Of a stretch of 64,000 nt of DNA, positions 1 through 11,144 are shown one piece after another. Source of the DNA: Diploptera punctata (taxonomy: Eukaryota; Arthropoda; Insecta; Blattodea; Blaberidae); NCBI GenBank assembly GCA_030220185.1, contig JASPKZ010007297.1, forward strand, positions 248,001 through 312,000, read 5' to 3'. The position numbers were made by a program, and so were the translations under genes. Each line of letters starts with the position of its first letter. Positions within the stretch are counted from its first letter, which is position 1. Below the pieces are notes generated by a model. The model was not told where the DNA came from and ran no database searches. It was given only the letters and a program-made list of their open reading frames with translations.

Positions 1-235
1 ATCTGTTGTTGTTCACGATGATGTGGACTTGAAGTGTCGTTAGTAGCAACTGACTTGTTTTTAACGATCTCGTAAAGAGGATTTTACTACTGAGGTGTGT
101 TCTCATTAATTAGTAAGCAGTTGTTTACTTCTTTCTAATTTTTAGGTCGTCTAATATATTTATCTTTGCTGGATTTTTTTCTCTGTGAACTATTGTAAGG
201 GTGTTTTCTATTATGTTCATTCTGGTCACCGAATT
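1..235 (-). mobile_element. Penelope-like element, 3' end fragment
   Basis: Read on the minus strand, 235-125 encodes a tail with RMNIIENTLTIVHRE and NPAKINILDDLKI. These match, residue for residue in most places, the tail of the Penelope-like copy at 9828-10043 (RMDTIENNLTIVHKE, IPAKINIFEDFEI). The remainder to base 1 shares short words with 7130-7240, for example GTTCTCATTAA. The copy runs off the left edge and is cut at its other end by a LINE 3' fragment. It is not functional. Confidence 0.6.
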
Positions 236-520
236 ATAATAAGAATAGTTGAGTCTCGTAGACTGTGATGGGTAGCACATGTGGCACGAATGGGAATGGA
301 AAATGTGCATGGAAGCTTCTAGTAAGATAACCAGAGGGAAAACTGCCTAGTTGATAGACCAAGAATGAGGTGAGAGAATAACATTAACCGTGTTTTGAGG
401 GAAGTAGGTTATACAGGGGATGATTGGAAAGAATTAGATCAGGATAAGGATGTATGGAGACCTTCTGTCCGCGCGGCCATGAGCCTACGGGTTCGATAGT
501 GGCAATGAGTTAGTTAGTTT
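236..520 (+). mobile_element. LINE family A, 3' fragment
   Basis: This is the last ~280 bp of the RTE-like LINE. It encodes a decayed version of the C-terminal GHVARMGN...RPRMRW...NYDLREVDYTGDDWK region and ends with GGGTTCGATAGTGGCAATGAG followed by a degenerate TTAG-type tail. It is 5'-truncated, as expected from target-primed reverse transcription, and has lost its reading frame. Confidence 0.75.
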
Positions 521-1567
521 AGATTTATTATTTACCTGTCGACTGAATGATGGATAACGAATAGATTAGTGTAAATGATCGCCTTATAGTTTTCTTTTAT
601 AACTTAAAATCAGCATTATGAAAAATCTGAATCTTAATATTTCTTAAAACTCGTCAGATTTATCGTGAGACAGGAAAAGTTTTCGTCATACTTCCGAAAC
701 CACCAAATTTAGTGGGAAAACGACTAAACTGGTAACCTTGAAGATAAAGAGAATGGCGGGAACTAGTAGATTCAATATGTGCATGTGATAATGTGACCCG
801 GATATTTCGCCATTGGGACTCCCTGTATATGTCGACATATTGACTGAAATAGCCTTTAAATTGATATTTCCTGAATATGTTAGCTTTATTGATTCTGTCG
901 TGTGAGTGATGGATAACGAATTGACTGGGTTTTGATACGAATTAATCAGAACGATGTCTCAATTTGAATCCAGTTGTTCATGTAATGCGATTTTCACCAA
1001 CTCTCTCTCTTGATTATTCAGTAAGAGATGCCGTATTGATACGCTGCTGCAACATGTAACCATTCGTCCACATGCGTCAAAATAATAAAGTCTATTTAAT
1101 GCAACTTTAGTCCCTAAGGAGCAGCTCGACATTATGCACTAGTAACTGGTTTATCTCACACTTCAAATTATATATACTAACTAAATGGCACTAATGGACC
1201 CTTAGCATCGTAGTCTCACGGAAATAAGCTCTTCATACATCTCTATCCTGAAATAATGTTTTACAATCATCCCCCGTATAATATACTTCTCTCAAATGAT
1301 AGTTAATGTTATTCTCCCACTTCATTTTTGACCTACCTACTGCGCGCTTTCCCTCTGGTTTTCTTACAAGAAGCTTCCATGTCCCTCTTTCAGTCCCCAT
1401 TCGTACCACATTTCCTGCCCATCCCAGTCTACGAGACTTAATTGTCCTTTTTATACCTGATTTCCCATCAAATCATATAGCTCACTGCTAAGTAGTGTTC
1501 GCCATTCGCCTGTCAGATCGCCTCTCTTTTAGGTCCAAAATGTTTTCTAATAACTTTAGTTTCAAAA

Positions 1568-1624
1568 TTATATATTAATTTTGAATAATACCTCAACGGA
1601 ACACATCATGAATATTATAAAAGT
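1568..1624. mobile_element. 57-bp insertion with 17-bp target-site duplication
   Basis: The 17-bp word TAACTTTAGTTTCAAAA is present at 1551-1567 and 1625-1641, and LINE A sequence resumes after the second copy. The inserted 57 bp are AT-rich and have no recognisable family. The long direct repeat suggests a LINE-machinery insertion of a very short cDNA. Confidence 0.55.
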
Positions 1625-1698
1625 TAACTTTAGTTTCAAAAACCCAAAGTTTTTTTCTTCTTCCTAAAGTAAGAATCCATGTTTCACATTCATACAAT

Positions 1699-2020
1699 CC
1701 ATCCATAGTAATTCTGCTCGAGGGCAGGTCTTTCAGTGCAATCATAGCATTTCCATGCTATGCTTTGCAGCTTTACGAGGGAATTATAGGCGTGGTAGCT
1801 TCTCGTTGCTTTCCGTACCGGTGAAGGATGATGATAAGGATGATGATGATGGCTGGATGATTTCCGGGGACCATTGGGGCCCTAAGCTTCCTGACATTTG
1901 TCTTACAAGCGAGAAAAACCGCAAAAATAACCTCACGCAGGTGCCTGTCCCTACCGGGAATCGAGCCCGGGCCTGCTGCGTGACAAGACAGCACGCTACC
2001 TCGAGACCACAGCGGTGGAC
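1699..2020 (-). mobile_element. tRNA-derived SINE (family 2)
   Basis: On the minus strand the head contains a B-box-like GGGCTCGATTCCC and an A-box-like GTGGTCTCGAGGTAGCG. It is followed by a body with GGTGAGG-type motifs, a (TCATCA)n-like tract and an end near ATTACTATGGATGG. It is flanked by the direct repeat ACATTCATACAAT (1686-1698 and 2019-2031), and LINE A resumes across it. Other copies lie at 27743-28048 and 33916-34249, with a head fragment near 26085-26150. Confidence 0.8.
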
Positions 2021-2057
2021 ATTCATACAATATAATTGGTAAAATAACAGTTTTATA

Positions 2058-2100
2058 TGAACAGGTAAAGATCTAATCCGTGAAGTTGATGATGATGATG
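2058..2100 (+). mobile_element. Very short 3' scrap of LINE family B
   Basis: The text GACCTAATCCGTGAA-like (here AGATCTAATCCGTGAA) followed by (GATGAT)n matches the 3' end of the LINE at 25445-25822. It interrupts LINE A between TTTTATAT and ATATTTTC. It is an extreme 5' truncation of about 43 bp. Confidence 0.55.
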
Positions 2101-2599
2101 ATATATTTTCATTTATTTATTTTTTGTAGGTGATACGTTAAGAGTTCTTGAAATGTACAGTATAACACGGATTTCCAGAATTGCCCCTATGTTTAATTTC
2201 TTTGTGCACCTCATTCTGTTTGTAATTATTGTTCCAAGGTATTTGAATTCAGCCACTTCTTCAACACTTCCCTCATTTTTCATTAACTGTCCGTTTCTAT
2301 TGTATAATATATTTTCATGTGTGACCATATATTTAGTTTTATTGATATCTACTTCCGGCCCCAATTCCTTAGTGTTACTCAATTGAGTGTTCGTTTCGAA
2401 TAATAAAAAGGCGTAGACAACTCTATTGTGTAGGCATATTTGGTGTACTGTAATCAGATACAAGATTAACGTCTTAAAGTTTTTTTTTAACTTTTAAGAA
2501 TGCATGTGTGAAGGCTCTTTGGTTTAACAAAAACAGTAAATTCACAGAGAATTGTGAATTCAATACATAAATTAGCATATTTTGCCATATGATCGGATA

Positions 2600-2715
2600 T
2601 TTCTTTGACAAATTACATTGTGCGGGTTGCAACCATGCTCTGCGCAACCATTTGTGCGGGTTATATAACTACTATTGATAAACCACGGTCTGTGCAACCA
2701 TTTGTGCGGGTTGTA
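2600..2715. repeat. Short degenerate tandem repeat (GCAACCATTTGTGCGGGTT)
   Basis: The word GCAACCATTTGTGCGGGTT occurs at about 2643-2661 and 2694-2712, with a partial match (TTGTGCGGGTTGCAACCAT) at 2618. The spacing is about 51 bp. The function is unknown. Confidence 0.5.
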
Positions 2716-3689
2716 ACCTCGCTGCCTGCTACCTTTAGGTGCCGAGTAGATCGTCTTTTGTTTCCGTTGCTTCTACTAGCGTAGATTTTATTACATCCAA
2801 GGTTATAAATCACAAAGCTTTGCCCCGGGCCCATAGGAGGCAAAGATTGATTCATCTTTCTTTCCTAAGCACTTAAGCATAAATCAATAATAGTTCTCAA
2901 AACACCAGAGTAACTTAAAATGAATGTTTTCACTATAATTATTAATCAGGAAAGCTAGACAGAAAAATAAAGGGAGCTAGAATGATCTCCTAAATAAGTG
3001 AGTTTCCGTACAGGAAATATCAAACAGCAAGATGCACATAAATCACTTGAATATTAAATTGGATAAGTGTAAAAATGATATTTAATGTAAACAAGAAGTC
3101 TGAAGTAAAAACATAACAAAGATAAACATTTGATCATTCAACAAAAGTAAATAAATAATAATGCTTTTACATGACAAAAAACCATATCATACCTCACACC
3201 ACATTCATACTAGAGTCCAAGCCAGGGTGGCTTTCCCCGGTCTTCAGGACCAACTTAAACTCCGCCGCTCGCGGCTCCAGACGACCTTGTCAACTTAAAG
3301 TTCCGATCCAAACCACATTGTGAATGAATGAATGAATGAATGATAACGTTCTCGCTGTGCATAACGTATTTGAGCGTTCCGAGGTAGAAGGGGAGATGCG
3401 CCGCACAAACAGCGCACCAGGAGAGGTAAAAAGGGAGAGTGGGGGTAGATGCATAGAGAAAGGATATTGGCATAGTTCACGAATCTTACTGTCCAGGGAG
3501 GATTACGACACTACAGTAGTGAACCGAAAATCACACTTTCGGTTCAACATATACCTGGATCAGAGAACTAGGCGTAATCTCGGGAAGCAGTCTAACGGAA
3601 CTATTCAGTTTAAATCATAAGATAAACGAATTTAATGATATTATATCAAACATTATGTGTATATATTCTGTTTATTATATATAACATCT
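2716..3689. other. Unassigned intergenic or intronic DNA
   Basis: No coding sequence is supported here. An (ATGA)n run lies at 3321-3342, and 3220-3300 is locally GC-rich without a recognisable family. The short frames in this interval lack any family similarity I can see. Confidence 0.5.
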
Positions 3690-3858
3690 TCAGATTGAGA
3701 AAACCAGCTTTAACGGCTGGGGGACTCGATATGTCCACGTGTCAACTCTACTCTGTCTGGATGATTGTCTATCTCTGTGATTAACACATGTGGATGTGAG
3801 GCCACGCAGCCGGCTGGTAGGCCAAGAACCTCCTAAGCCTGTCGCGCCATGGAAACAA
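3690..3858 (+). mobile_element. SINE family 3, partial copy
   Basis: The stretch matches the reverse complement of the SINE at 13080-13441: AACGGCTGGGGGACTCGA, then the CTGTGATTAACACATGTGGATGTGA and AGCCGGCTGGTAGGCCAAG segments. The tRNA-like head is missing, so the copy is 5'-truncated. Confidence 0.7.
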
Positions 3859-4884
3859 ATATAACATCTTACTTATATTTATTTTATTTACATTAGTCTT
3901 GTGCATTAAAAACGTAATTAATGAGTGATGGGTTTGCAAAACTTGCTAATTCTGTGGCTCGTGGAATCTGCAGCCTCAATGCCACATTCGCTAAAGCTTT
4001 CCATATTCAATCCTAGGTTATTGATTACATTTTTAATGTCCGATATCCATCCTGCAGATCTTTCTATTTTTTTGAGAAGTTCATCTCTATAATATAAAGG
4101 TTCTGAAATCACTATTCTACTCAAGACCTACCATCTCAATACCCTAGGCTTATAAACTCACAAAACATTAGGATAATCATATAATTTAGTGTTCGTAGTT
4201 CGTAGATGAGAAGCATCCTCCATTCTCATTCCTTGTCGGACCAGATATTCGTCTTGGGATCCTATTTTTACAACACGTAGCTTTTATCAGGTACTTAATT
4301 GGATTGTTTCAACATTAATAATAATAAAAAATATGTTCGATCACTGAAGAGTTACTTCTACCACGAGCTAACTCCAATCAGTACAGATCGGATTTACCCC
4401 AATTTACAGATAGGATTATCCCATAATCGATAATCCACGTTGAACCTTACTTAAATGTATGATGTGCCATGTTAGAAACAATTTGGCATGATTTCATATT
4501 GGAGTTATAAGTTGAAATTTTAAGTAATTATTTAATATTAATATTTACTCTGTTATCACAATCTGAAAAAATGAATACATTTAATTGGCAAGTACCTAAC
4601 TTACCGGCATAAATCAGCTTAGTTTTCTTACAAGAAATGTATACGGAACACACACAAAAAAAAAGAAAGTCCACCACACTGTAGAGATGTTGCTCAACTA
4701 ACATTGAAATTATAAAAATGCTTGAAACACTTTGCAGAAGATGCCAGTATTATGCAGAACGCGGATGTAATAATGGTTTCTGAATAAAATCGTGATAGGA
4801 ATTTCCTCCATGATCGGAATTCCCCCACTTTCCCTACATGTATTAATTATAACTACTAGATAATCCTGAAATTAATGAAAAATA
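3859..4884. other. Unassigned AT-rich DNA
   Basis: There is no supported gene. A 68-codon minus-strand frame at 3918-4124 has no recognisable features. The interval runs into the start of a LINE copy. Confidence 0.45.
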
Positions 4885-6632
4885 GGAACATCAGAGACTA
4901 TTTCAGGGAATTGGGATAGAGAAGAAAGGGTTTCAGGCTAGAACAAACATAATTAGGAATGAAAATGGATATATGATTGCAGATCCAGGTGTATATTAGA
5001 TAGATGAAAACGTTACTTTAATCAGCTAATAAATATACATACAGAACAGGATATTGAAGAAATAATTTACAGAGAGCAGGAATGCTAATCACAGAACCAA
5101 GTACATTAGAGGTTGAAATGGCGATAGTAAAGTGGAGTTATAGAAAGCATCAGGTTCAGATAGGATCCCAGCAAAACTTATAAAATCAGGGTGAGAAATA
5201 TTGATGGGCAAAATACGCCGGTTGCTTAATATGATTTGGGAAAAGGAAGTTCTTCCAGATGAATGGAAAGGATCGATTATCGTACCAATTTATAAGAAAG
5301 GAGATAAAACTGATTGCAACAACTACAGGGGCATCTCATTACTTTCAACTTCATACAAAATTCTTACAAATATATTAGTAAGCAGACTCATTCATTATAT
5401 TGATTATATTCTAGGAGATTGCCAATGTGGATTTAGAAGAACCAGGGCCGCAACAGATCAGAATTTTAGCATAAGACAGATTTTAGAAAATAAATGGGAA
5501 TATACTGGCACTGTACATCAACTATATGTAGACTTTAAAAAAGGCATGTGATTCAGTTAAGAGGGAGTTCGGAATTCCTAAAAAGTTAGTTAGACTTATA
5601 AGAATGTGTCTAAATGGTACAAAGAGTAGGGTGCGTGTAGACAAAAAGTTTTCGGATACTTTTGAAATTCACAATGGGTTAAAGCAAGCAGATGCACTAT
5701 CTCCCTTACTATTCAGTTTTGTATTAGAGCATGCCATCAAATCTTTGGAGAATGAAGAAGGCCTACCACTCAATGGAATTATAGGCTGTTAGTTTATGCT
5801 GATGATGTAGTATTATTGAGCGATAACGAGGAGATACTAAGGGACAACATGCACATTCTATTGAGTAACTGAGTAACACTAAGAAATTGAAGCTGGAAGT
5901 AAACATCAATAAAACTAAATATATGTTCACACATAGAAATGCGTTATAGGCCTATAATGGAAATGGGCAGCTAATGACCAATGAAGGAAATGTTGAGGAA
6001 GTGGCTGATTTCAAGTGTCTAGGAATAGTAATCACAAATAGGAATGAGAATGCATAAAAAAATTAAACATAGACTCAATTCTGGAAATTGCATGCTATTA
6101 TGCATTACAGGGACTCTTGTCGTCCCAACTCCTTTAAAAAAATGTTAAACTGAAAATATATAAAACTGTTGTTATCCCAGTTATATGGATGCGAAACATG
6201 AACTCTTACTTTAAGGAAGGAAAGAAGATTACAAGTATTTGAGAATATAGTTCTTAGGAAACTTTTTGGGCCAAAAAGAGTTGAATCGACAGGTGAATGA
6301 AAAAAGTACATGATTGTGAGCTACATGATATGTATAGGAAGCCAGATATAATAAGAACAGTTAAGTTTCGTAGACTGCGATAGGCAGGAGATGTGGCACG
6401 AATGGGGGATGAAAGAGGTGTATGGAAGCTTCTTGTAGGAAAACCAGAGGGAAAACGCTCACTTGGTGGACCAAGAATGAGGTGAGAGAATAGCATTAAC
6501 TATGATATGAGGGAAGTAGATTATATAGAGGATGATTGGAAAACATTAGCTCAGGATAGGGATGTACGGAGAGTTTATGTCCGCGCGGACATGAACCTAC
6601 GGGTTCGATAGAGCCAGTGAGTGGGTTAATAT
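4885..6632 (+). mobile_element. LINE family A, 5'-truncated copy with broken reverse transcriptase
   Basis: About 1.7 kb of the LINE. At 5201-5551 a frame encodes IVPIYKKGDKTDCNNYRGIS and LLSTSYKIL, RT fingers/palm motifs, ending in VDFKKGM where AYDS would follow. At 5604-5792 it continues with MCLNGTKSRVRVDKKFSDTF and the QADALSPLLF motif (QGDALSPLLF in better copies). The YADD-encoding text (TATGCTGATGATGTAG) follows at about 5796. The end has GGGTTCGATAGAGCCAGTGAG. Several frameshifts and stops make it non-functional. Text at 4885-5200 suggests that the region between endonuclease and RT is also kept. Confidence 0.85.
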
Positions 6633-6839
6633 GTTAGAAATATTTAAACCTGTTCTATTTATGTTTAAGTGTCTTTAATATTAATATTATTTAGTATTAG
6701 TTTTATAAATAATTACAATGTATGTATATTTCAATACAAAGATGGAGGGCATTCTTTAAAGTATGAGTTGAAATCGATACTAGTAAAATTCATGGTAAGT
6801 TTCCGTTGAGGTGTTAGTTCACAATAATATAATGTACGG

Positions 6840-7260
6840 TTAAAAACTATAAAAAATAGTTACCTTGTAGGTACGTCTCCTCAACTTAAGTTGTTTTAAA
6901 ACTCTGTAGGCCTTTCGGGACTAGTGCCATCATCAGCAGAATGCATTAGGTCCGTACTTGTTGACCCTTGTTGAAGCACTGACTTGGTTGTGTTTTGTAC
7001 AGAGGATTGTGTGGACTGGTTGTGTTTTCATTAAGAAATCGGGTTAAAATATTATATTTAAAATGTTATCAGGAGGTCTTTCGGAAGTTAACTCCCATCA
7101 TCAGCAGGATGAGTATTTGCTACTAGTTGTTGCTGTTGTTTAAGACGTTGCAGATTCTTTAGTAGCTATTGACAATCTCGTATAATACGTTGTACGGTTC
7201 TCATTAAGAAGTTTATTTTATTTTATAATTTACAACAGGATTTTAGTCCGGGATGGTTTA
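6840..7260 (-). mobile_element. Penelope-like element terminal region with two hammerhead-like motifs
   Basis: Two related segments ~165 bp apart on the minus strand each contain CTGATGA, a short self-complementary stem and GAAA (7071-7106 and 6906-6936). Flanking words such as GTTCTCATTAAGAAG and TTGTTGCTGTTG resemble the Penelope-like fragment at 1-235. Hammerhead ribozymes are established features of Penelope-like retroelements. No coding sequence remains here. Confidence 0.5.
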
Positions 7261-7514
7261 ATTAGTGTCCAGGATAAGATACGAGGACTCATTTGTTGCT
7301 CGGGACTAGTTCAGGTTAGGGTTCGGTAGGAGCTGGATTCTCACCAAAGGTTGACGCGAGGAAGATTAAAGTGATGTGTTCATGGGTAAATGACTGGAGG
7401 CTGGCGTAGAGTTAACAAAATTAATTGTATATTCTGGTAGATGTATACATCAGTCGGTCCTCCGACTGCTTTCTAGAGTTCCAAAGCACAACGTAGGATG
7501 TTGGAGACGTTCTA
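7261..7514. other. Unassigned flank of the Tc1 element
   Basis: No gene or known repeat recognised. The TA at 7513-7514 is the left target dinucleotide of the Tc1 element. Confidence 0.4.
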
Positions 7515-9021
7515 CACTGCTCAAAAAAATTAGGGGATATTGTAGAATAACCTATTAAGACTATGTTTTTAGGAACAGTATTAGATGCAATCACTTTCCA
7601 TTACTCCAAAAGAATGAAACAAGAGTTTGAAGTCATTACGTAACCTCTGTACCACACCAGATGTCAAAGAGATCCTGATTAGGAATATGACAAACAAACA
7701 AAGCAACATTAACATGGGTGAAAATGTATCTTTAGTATGGTGTATGGTCTCCTCGAACGGGCAGCACTGCCTCACATCTGTGTGGCATTGATGCAATAAG
7801 GTTAGCAATGAGTTCTTGGGGGATACGTGGCCACTCTTCCATAAGAGCAATGTGCAGCTCTGGAACAGTTGTGGGAGGTGCTGCTCTGCCTGCAATGCGC
7901 CTCCCTAATGCATCCCACATATGCTCAATCGGATTTAAGTCCGGGGAGGAACCTGGCCATTGCATACGCTCGATACCCTCCACTTCCAGCATGTCGTCCA
8001 CCAAGCCAGCTCTGTGGGGTCGTGCATTATCGTCCATAAAAAGAAAAGAATCACCTATGGCACCAGCATAAGGCACGACAAAAGGTCGGATAATCTCATC
8101 TCTATACCTTACCGCAGTCAAAGTACCACCTTGGATGACGTAGAGGTCCGTACGTCCACCACTACTGACTCCTGCCCACACAATCAATCCACCGCCACCA
8201 TATGGGGATCTTTCACGTACAAAAGCTGGATTGTTTCGTGTCCCTTTTTCTCTCCAGATGAATACACGCCGACTATCACATTCCACGTTGAATCGCGACT
8301 CATCAGAAAAAAGAACTGATCTCCATTCAGCATGCCTCCACCCACGATGTTCCTCCGCCCAGTTTCTGCGATCTCTACGGTGTTGTGGAATTAACCTGGT
8401 ACACATCATGGACCTACGGGTATAGAGACCACTTCCATGCAGTCGATTAGGGACAGTTTGAGTTGACACCCTGCGTCCTGTTGCTGTTTGAAGTGTATTT
8501 CGCAGTTGAGTTGCATTCTGCTGTCTATTCCGACGGGCTGTTAACAAGAGGTCACGGTCATCCCTTGCTGTTGTTGCCCTTGGTCGACCTTATCCGGCTC
8601 TTTTGTGAACAGTATGTTCTCTGAAAATGATTCCAAAGTCTGGAAATCACGCTTTGAGACACCCCAATGGCTTGTGCCACCTCTTGTTGTGTCTGTCCAG
8701 CTTCCATCCTTCCTACGGCCCTCCAAGCCATTGGTTCAGGTAAATCACGTTGTCGAGGCATCACTGTCCCTAAGGCAAGTCATTCACTAACTGAAAACTG
8801 GACTGTATTTAAAAACAGCAACAAAACATTCACCCCCACACCGCTCTTTCACATCAACAGTACAGACACTGCCCTCTGGTGTGGTACCGAGGTTACGTAA
8901 CAACTTAAAACTCTTATTTACATTATCTTGGAGTAATAGAAAGTGATTGCATCTAATACTGTTCCAAAAAACATAGTCTTAATAGGTTATTCTACAATAT
9001 CCCCAATTTTTTTTAGCAGTG
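7515..9021 (-). mobile_element. Tc1-type DNA transposon, nearly complete (1507 bp)
   Basis: Inverted repeats of about 95 bp (7515-7609 and 8927-9021) begin CACTGCT and match at nearly every position. TA dinucleotides flank both ends (7513-7514 and 9022-9023), as expected for Tc1/mariner insertion. The single transposase gene lies on the minus strand inside. TIR identity is high, indicating a fairly recent insertion. Confidence 0.93.
7732..8764 (-). pseudogene. Tc1 transposase (D34E), one frameshift
   Basis: A DDE transposase that would cut and paste the surrounding element. The N-terminal piece (8764-8558) has a helix-turn-helix of the type QEVAQAIGVSQSVISRLWN. The larger piece (open from about 8600 with GRPRATTARDDRDLLLTARR, first Met at 8547) runs 271 codons from that Met. 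It keeps the catalytic triad: D82 in SDESRF, D173 in MDDNARPH and E208 in SPDLNPIEHMWD. The spacing between D173 and E208 is 34 residues, the Tc1 signature. The two pieces are in different frames, and the shift lies near 8590-8600 just before GRPRA. A stop (TAA) also sits upstream in the second frame. Combined length is about 343 codons, normal for Tc1. The frameshift would inactivate it unless it is an assembly error. Confidence 0.92.
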
Positions 9022-9025
9022 TAGT

Positions 9026-9195
9026 AATGTGCTCTGTTGGACGTAGGACTAATAACTGAGTGTATGTCCTGTTAGAAGTAAAGCTAGCAGTTAACTGATT
9101 GTTCGACTGCGGGCCAAAAAGCAAGTGTGTCCTGTTAGATGTAGGGCTAACAACTAACTGATTGTGTCCTGTTAGAAGTAAGGCTAACAACTAAC
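9026..9195. repeat. Minisatellite, ~43-bp unit (GTCCTGTTAGAAGTAAGGCTA)
   Basis: Four degenerate units carry GT(C)CTGTTAGA-GTA-GGCTAACA followed by ACTAACTGATT. They directly adjoin the right end of the Tc1 element. No coding role. Confidence 0.7.
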
Positions 9196-9199
9196 TGAT

Positions 9200-9827
9200 G
9201 TGCGATACTCGTCGCGAATAATTTATTTGGTTATTAGGTATTTTGTGATCCCGCCCACATATATGCTTTGGACCTCCTTACAAATTAACAAATTTTACAA
9301 GTTTTGGGGTTGGCTCCCCTCTTCTCTATATCATATTTCCAAAGGTGCTGGTTACGCCCATTCTCCATTACTGAGGGATGTTCAAACCTTCCATATATTT
9401 TTCTTATGTTGGCAGAATAATTATATATATTTTTCCTATAACGACTTTGTAATACCACGTCTCCTATAAAGACGTCACCTGTCATGTCAATATCTTATTG
9501 TGTAAAATGTAATTTGTTAGATTGGGGATTCATGTCGAGTTTAACAAGTACCTTGCCCGTGTTTTTTATTACAAAGGGACATTTCGGATTCCTTTCCCCA
9601 TTGTGTTCGGCATGCGGCCGGTGGAAAAAAAAACCCATGAGTTATACCTAATTTTTCCTGAGTAATAACTTTATGATGTATGTAATTTATTAAGCTATAT
9701 ATGAAATTCGTATACTGTTCTAGTTATCAATTCATTTCTATTTGCATTGTACTACAAATGGTTCCCTGATTATTTTGAGTATAAACTCGGTATAATTCGG
9801 ATTATTATTACTCTTTTAGGTTTTGGC
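9200..9827. other. Unassigned DNA, possibly Penelope-like 3' region
   Basis: No supported gene. It lies just downstream (minus-strand sense) of the GIY-YIG frame and could be its 3' untranslated part, but no motif proves this. Confidence 0.35.
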
Positions 9828-10480
9828 CTATATTAAATTGAATAAAATTCCTTTTTTATTATTAAATACTGGGAAACAATGCCTAGTCCTAATATTGGTA
9901 CAAATTTCAAAGTCTTCAAATATATTTATCTTTGCTGGAATGTTTTCTTTGTGAACTATCGTTAGATTGTTTTCTATTGTGTCCATTCGGTGACCAGCAT
10001 TAATGATATGTTTGGCATATCTTGATTTACCACCCGCGTACAAAATATCTTTGAGATGTTCCTTATATTTTGTATTAAAGTTTCTGCTTGTCCTGCCTAT
10101 ATAAAATGTATTACAATCTTTACATGTTAGTTTATAGACGCCCTTATTGTTAAATTTGCTGTGTTCTTCTATGCCATTGTATATTATGTTGTTTAACTTG
10201 TTTTGGTTTTATAAGCTATGTTTATGTTTTTATTTATTTTTTCAAGGTTCTAGCTAGTTTTGTGGTTTCATTTCCTGTTTATGTTAATGTTATCCATGTT
10301 TTACTATTATCAGATTCTCTTTCAAGTTTTGTTATATTGTTTATGTTATTTTTTCTATTTTGTTTTTTTATAAGCTTATATTATATTGAAAAGTGCATAT
10401 TAAATAAATTCAACAATTCTCGTGACATCAAGTTAGTTAATTATATTATTTAAATACTCGACACCCAATTTTCTGCCTGA
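9828..10480 (-). pseudogene. Penelope-like element C-terminus with GIY-YIG endonuclease, frameshifted
   Basis: Reading the minus strand from about 10200 down to 9828 gives a continuous frame. It contains GVYKLTCKDCNTFYIGRTSR, that is the GIY...YIG pair with the CxxC typical of Penelope-like endonucleases, then KYKEHLKDIL, GGKSRYAKHIINAGH and ENNLTIVHKENIPAKINIFE. Upstream, near 10200-10262 and on to ~10480, the family text continues (INKNINIAYKTK, KTWITLT) but needs small frameshifts. The reverse transcriptase itself is not present, so the element is 5'-truncated and dead. Confidence 0.82.
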
Positions 10481-10868
10481 AAAATCAGTGCTGCCAATAT
10501 GAGGTATAAGAGTTATTTTCTGTTCTGTAAAGTTTATATTAGTGTATCGCGAAAGAGTTTTAAGCGTAAGCAAATAACTGAAATTACTGCTTCGAAATAT
10601 AGAAAAAGAGTAGGCCTATGCATTATATCTCTTACAATAAAATGAGTCACCATACACTATATTTTAGTTTTTAGCGAAAATTGTTTACGGTAAATGGTAT
10701 GAGAATTGTAATAGTTCATTTCCCACATTCTTTTTAATGACGTAAGCGTATCAAATTCTACATAATGTGAAATAAACACATTTTTGTATGCCTTAATATA
10801 CCGGTTTAGTGGAAGATTAAGTCCTCATGACCTTAACTCTGCCAATTTAAATAAATATTGTATGATTA

Positions 10869-10899
<31 letters not shown>

Positions 10900-11144
10900 C
10901 ATCATCATCATCATCATGCTTACTTTGGTTAATCATTACAACCTCTGACGCGAATTGTTTAATTCCTTCAAAAACTCCTGTCAAATTTTATTCGTAGGGT
11001 TTCATTTTTCAAATTATTTCCTACAATTTACAATGATTTTTACAATTTTATAGCAATTATTTCAATATATTTTTCTATGATATTTAACTACATACGTATC
11101 AGCCATATTGATTTTAACGAATATTCTATACTACAACAAAGACC
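10481..11144. other. Unassigned AT-rich DNA with (TTA)n/(TCA)n microsatellite
   Basis: A (TTA)n tract followed by (TCA)n occupies about 10867-10917. Nothing else is recognised. Confidence 0.5.

Larger units (their letters stand above)
1178..2400 (-). mobile_element. LINE family A copy, split by several nested insertions
   Basis: Minus-strand LINE sequence occurs in blocks 1178-1567, 1625-1698, 2032-2057 and 2101-2400. The upstream block encodes LNTKELGPEVDINKTKYMVTH and EVAEFKYLGTIITNR, part of the reverse transcriptase thumb region; the downstream block encodes the C-terminal RMRW-type tail. The blocks are separated by a 57-bp insert, a SINE, and a ~43-bp scrap of another LINE. Frame is lost, so this is a dead copy. 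Confidence 0.8.

Noticed and set aside
10867..10917. Possible CRISPR-like short repeats
   Set aside because: It is a simple trinucleotide tract with no spacers. No array with unique spacers was seen anywhere.
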